From assembly GCA_002714465.1 (NCBI GenBank), contig PAXL01000013.1, forward strand, positions 97,755 to 104,690: DNA of 6,936 nt. Reading direction: 5' to 3'. Each line of letters starts with the position of its first letter. Position 1 is the stretch's first letter. This DNA comes from Gemmatimonadota bacterium. GTDB lineage: Bacteria; Latescibacterota; UBA2968. The position numbers were made by a program, and so were the translations under genes. The notes under the pieces were generated by a model that was given only the letters and a program-made list of their open reading frames with translations, did not search any database and was not told the origin of the DNA. Shown here one piece after another: positions 5,727-6,936 of the stretch.

Positions 5727-6710
5727 ATGCCCGCCCAAATCGGTCGTCTCGATATCGATGGCTACACGGTTCTGGCTCCGCTGGCCGGTGTGACGGATCG
5801 TTCTTTCCGTATCCTTTGTCGCGACCACGGCGCCAGTGTGGCCGTCACAGAGATGGTGAGCGCCCGCGGGCTGGCGGATGGTCACGAGCGGTCCAGCGAG
5901 TATCTCGATTTCGACTCAGATGAGCATCCAATCTCGGTCCAGGTCTTTGGTTCGGATCCCCAAGTCATGGCTGAAGGGGCACGCGTGATCGCTGAACGCC
6001 GCCCTGACATGATCGACATCAACTGTGGCTGCCCTGTAAAGAAGATCGTCAACAGGAATGCGGGGGCGGCGCTGATGAAGGATCCCTTGCATCTGGGGCG
6101 GATCGTTAGGGCGATGGTCGAGGCTGTGGATATCCCGATTACGCTGAAAATCCGAAGCGGCTGGGACGAGACGGAGAACGCGTCCGAAGTCGCGCAGGCG
6201 GCTGAGGGTGCCGGAGCGGCTGCGATTGCCGTTCACGCCCGGTCGCGGTCCGAGAAATTCTCGGGACAGGCTGACTGGAATGTTATCGCTCGGGTGAAAG
6301 CGTCGGTCGGGATTCCCGTGATCGGAAACGGCGACGTGCGAGATGCGGATGCTGCATCGAAGATGGTCCAAGATACGGGGTGTGATCTGGTGATGATTGG
6401 GCGGTGGGCGATAGGGAATCCGTGGATCTTCCGGCAAGTCGAGCGATGCCTGACCCACGGCGAACATTTAGGGGCGCCGACGATCGGGGAACGCGTCGAC
6501 ACGGCGATCCGGCATCTACGTCTGTCTGTTGAGGCGAAGGGGCCCAAGAAAGGTGTATATGAGCTGCGGCGCAGCCTAGCCGCTTACGTGAAACAGATAC
6601 CGGCAGCGAAGGCTATACGGGTGCGGTTGATGACCGAAGAGGATCCCGAGGGGGTCGTCGATTTGCTCGAACAGCTGTATGAGCCGGAGGGAAGCGAGGT
6701 AACGGGTTGA
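5727..6710 (+). CDS. dusB: tRNA-dihydrouridine synthase, DusB-like
   Basis: The 327-residue FMN enzyme reduces specific uridines in tRNA (D-loop) to dihydrouridine using NADPH. Visible are the FMN-binding start LAPLAGVTDRSFR (16-28), and INCGCPVKKI (98-107) with the catalytic cysteine C102. KIRSGW (141-146) includes the flavin-contacting K141. VHARSRSEKFSG (169-180) contains H170, and IGNGDV (199-204) and IGRWAIGNPWIF (224-235) form the phosphate-binding end of the barrel. The C-terminal helical domain (about 250-318, with RRSLAAYVKQIPAAKAIR) matches the DusB type. The tryptophan in GRWAIG replaces the small residue usual there. The ATG at 5727 has AAGAGGT (5716-5722) four bases before it. 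It lies just behind an intrinsic terminator, so read-through or an unseen promoter must drive it. Its stop overlaps larB by 4 bases. Confidence 0.95.
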   Translation: MPAQIGRLDIDGYTVLAPLAGVTDRSFRILCRDHGASVAVTEMVSARGLADGHERSSEYLDFDSDEHPISVQVFGSDPQVMAEGARVIAERRPDMIDINCGCPVKKIVNRNAGAALMKDPLHLGRIVRAMVEAVDIPITLKIRSGWDETENASEVAQAAEGAGAAAIAVHARSRSEKFSGQADWNVIARVKASVGIPVIGNGDVRDADAASKMVQDTGCDLVMIGRWAIGNPWIFRQVERCLTHGEHLGAPTIGERVDTAIRHLRLSVEAKGPKKGVYELRRSLAAYVKQIPAAKAIRVRLMTEEDPEGVVDLLEQLYEPEGSEVTG

Positions 6711-6936
6711 CCGATCGACTGAAGGCTCTGCTCGAGGCCGTCAAGGCCGGCGAGGTGGCTGTAGAGGATGCGATGTCCCGCGTGGAGAACCTGCCGTTCG
6801 AGGACATCGGATTCGCGCACGTAGATCATCATCGGATGCTCAGGAAGGGTTTTCCCGAAGTGATTTTCTGTGAGGGCAAGACCGTCGAGCAGGTGGTCGA
6901 GATCGGAAAGCGAGTGGCCGAATACGGGTCGCTGCT
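6707..6936 (+). CDS. larB: LarB, nickel-pincer cofactor biosynthesis carboxylase/hydrolase, N-terminal part (runs off right edge)
   Basis: From TTG 6707, 76 codons stay open to the window end. After a helical start (LKALLEAVKAGEVAVEDAM) comes NLPFEDIGFAHVDHHRMLRK (28-47), then GFPEVIFCEGKT (48-59), a signature of LarB. LarB carboxylates the pyridinium ring of nicotinic acid adenine dinucleotide with CO2 and cleaves its phosphoanhydride. This is the first step to the nickel-pincer nucleotide used by lactate racemase LarA and related racemases or epimerases. The catalytic AIR-carboxylase-like domain lies beyond the window. The TTG overlaps the dus TGA as TTGA, with GAGGT (6696-6700) six bases upstream, so translation is probably coupled to dus. 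larC and larE are not in view. Confidence 0.92.
   Translation, partial: MTDRLKALLEAVKAGEVAVEDAMSRVENLPFEDIGFAHVDHHRMLRKGFPEVIFCEGKTVEQVVEIGKRVAEYGSL

Noticed and set aside
5609..5923. Plus-strand open frame starting inside the small ORF and running into dus
   Set aside because: It spans the intrinsic terminator at 5672-5705 and overlaps dus out of frame, so it is a shadow.

Overview
The window reads as a stretch of chromosome from a moderately GC-rich bacterium. Its genes are tightly packed, TTG start codons are common, and operon genes overlap by 1-4 bases. No insertion sequence, phage gene, CRISPR array, tRNA or rRNA is visible. The gene set (Gfo/Idh/MocA oxidoreductase, PolX, Nth, a DksA/TraR-like protein, an HpcH/HpaI aldolase, Dus, LarB) would fit an environmental lineage such as Gemmatimonadota or a neighbouring phylum. 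That is a weak guess from gene content only.

Layout. Bases 1-329 (minus) hold the N-terminal part of a Gfo/Idh/MocA NAD(P)-dependent oxidoreductase that runs off the left edge. Divergent from it, a strong sigma70-type promoter (342-370) leads into a three-gene plus-strand operon. The operon encodes a four-helix membrane protein of unknown function (478-1059), the PHP-containing DNA polymerase PolX (1062-2777) and endonuclease III Nth (2777-3427). PolX and Nth together form a plausible base-excision-repair pair. Converging on nth, only 6 bases away, is a small exported FxLyD-like protein (3434-3817, minus).

A 331-base intergenic region (3818-4148) carries promoter-like elements in both directions and a long leader for a DksA/TraR-family protein (4149-4589). 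That protein keeps the DxxDxA tip motif of DksA but has lost three of its four zinc cysteines. A perfect 18-bp inverted repeat separates it from a convergent HpcH/HpaI-family aldolase (4670-5431, minus).

The most curious region is 5464-5705. It is a compact transcription unit with a near-consensus promoter, a very strong Shine-Dalgarno sequence, an undescribed basic 42-residue ORF, a 12-bp palindrome and a textbook Rho-independent terminator. The terminator ends only 21 bases before the dus start codon, so the unit may be an independent small gene or sRNA, or an attenuating leader for what follows. The right end has a tRNA-dihydrouridine synthase (5727-6710) overlapping by 4 bases with larB, a nickel-pincer cofactor biosynthesis gene that is cut by the window edge.
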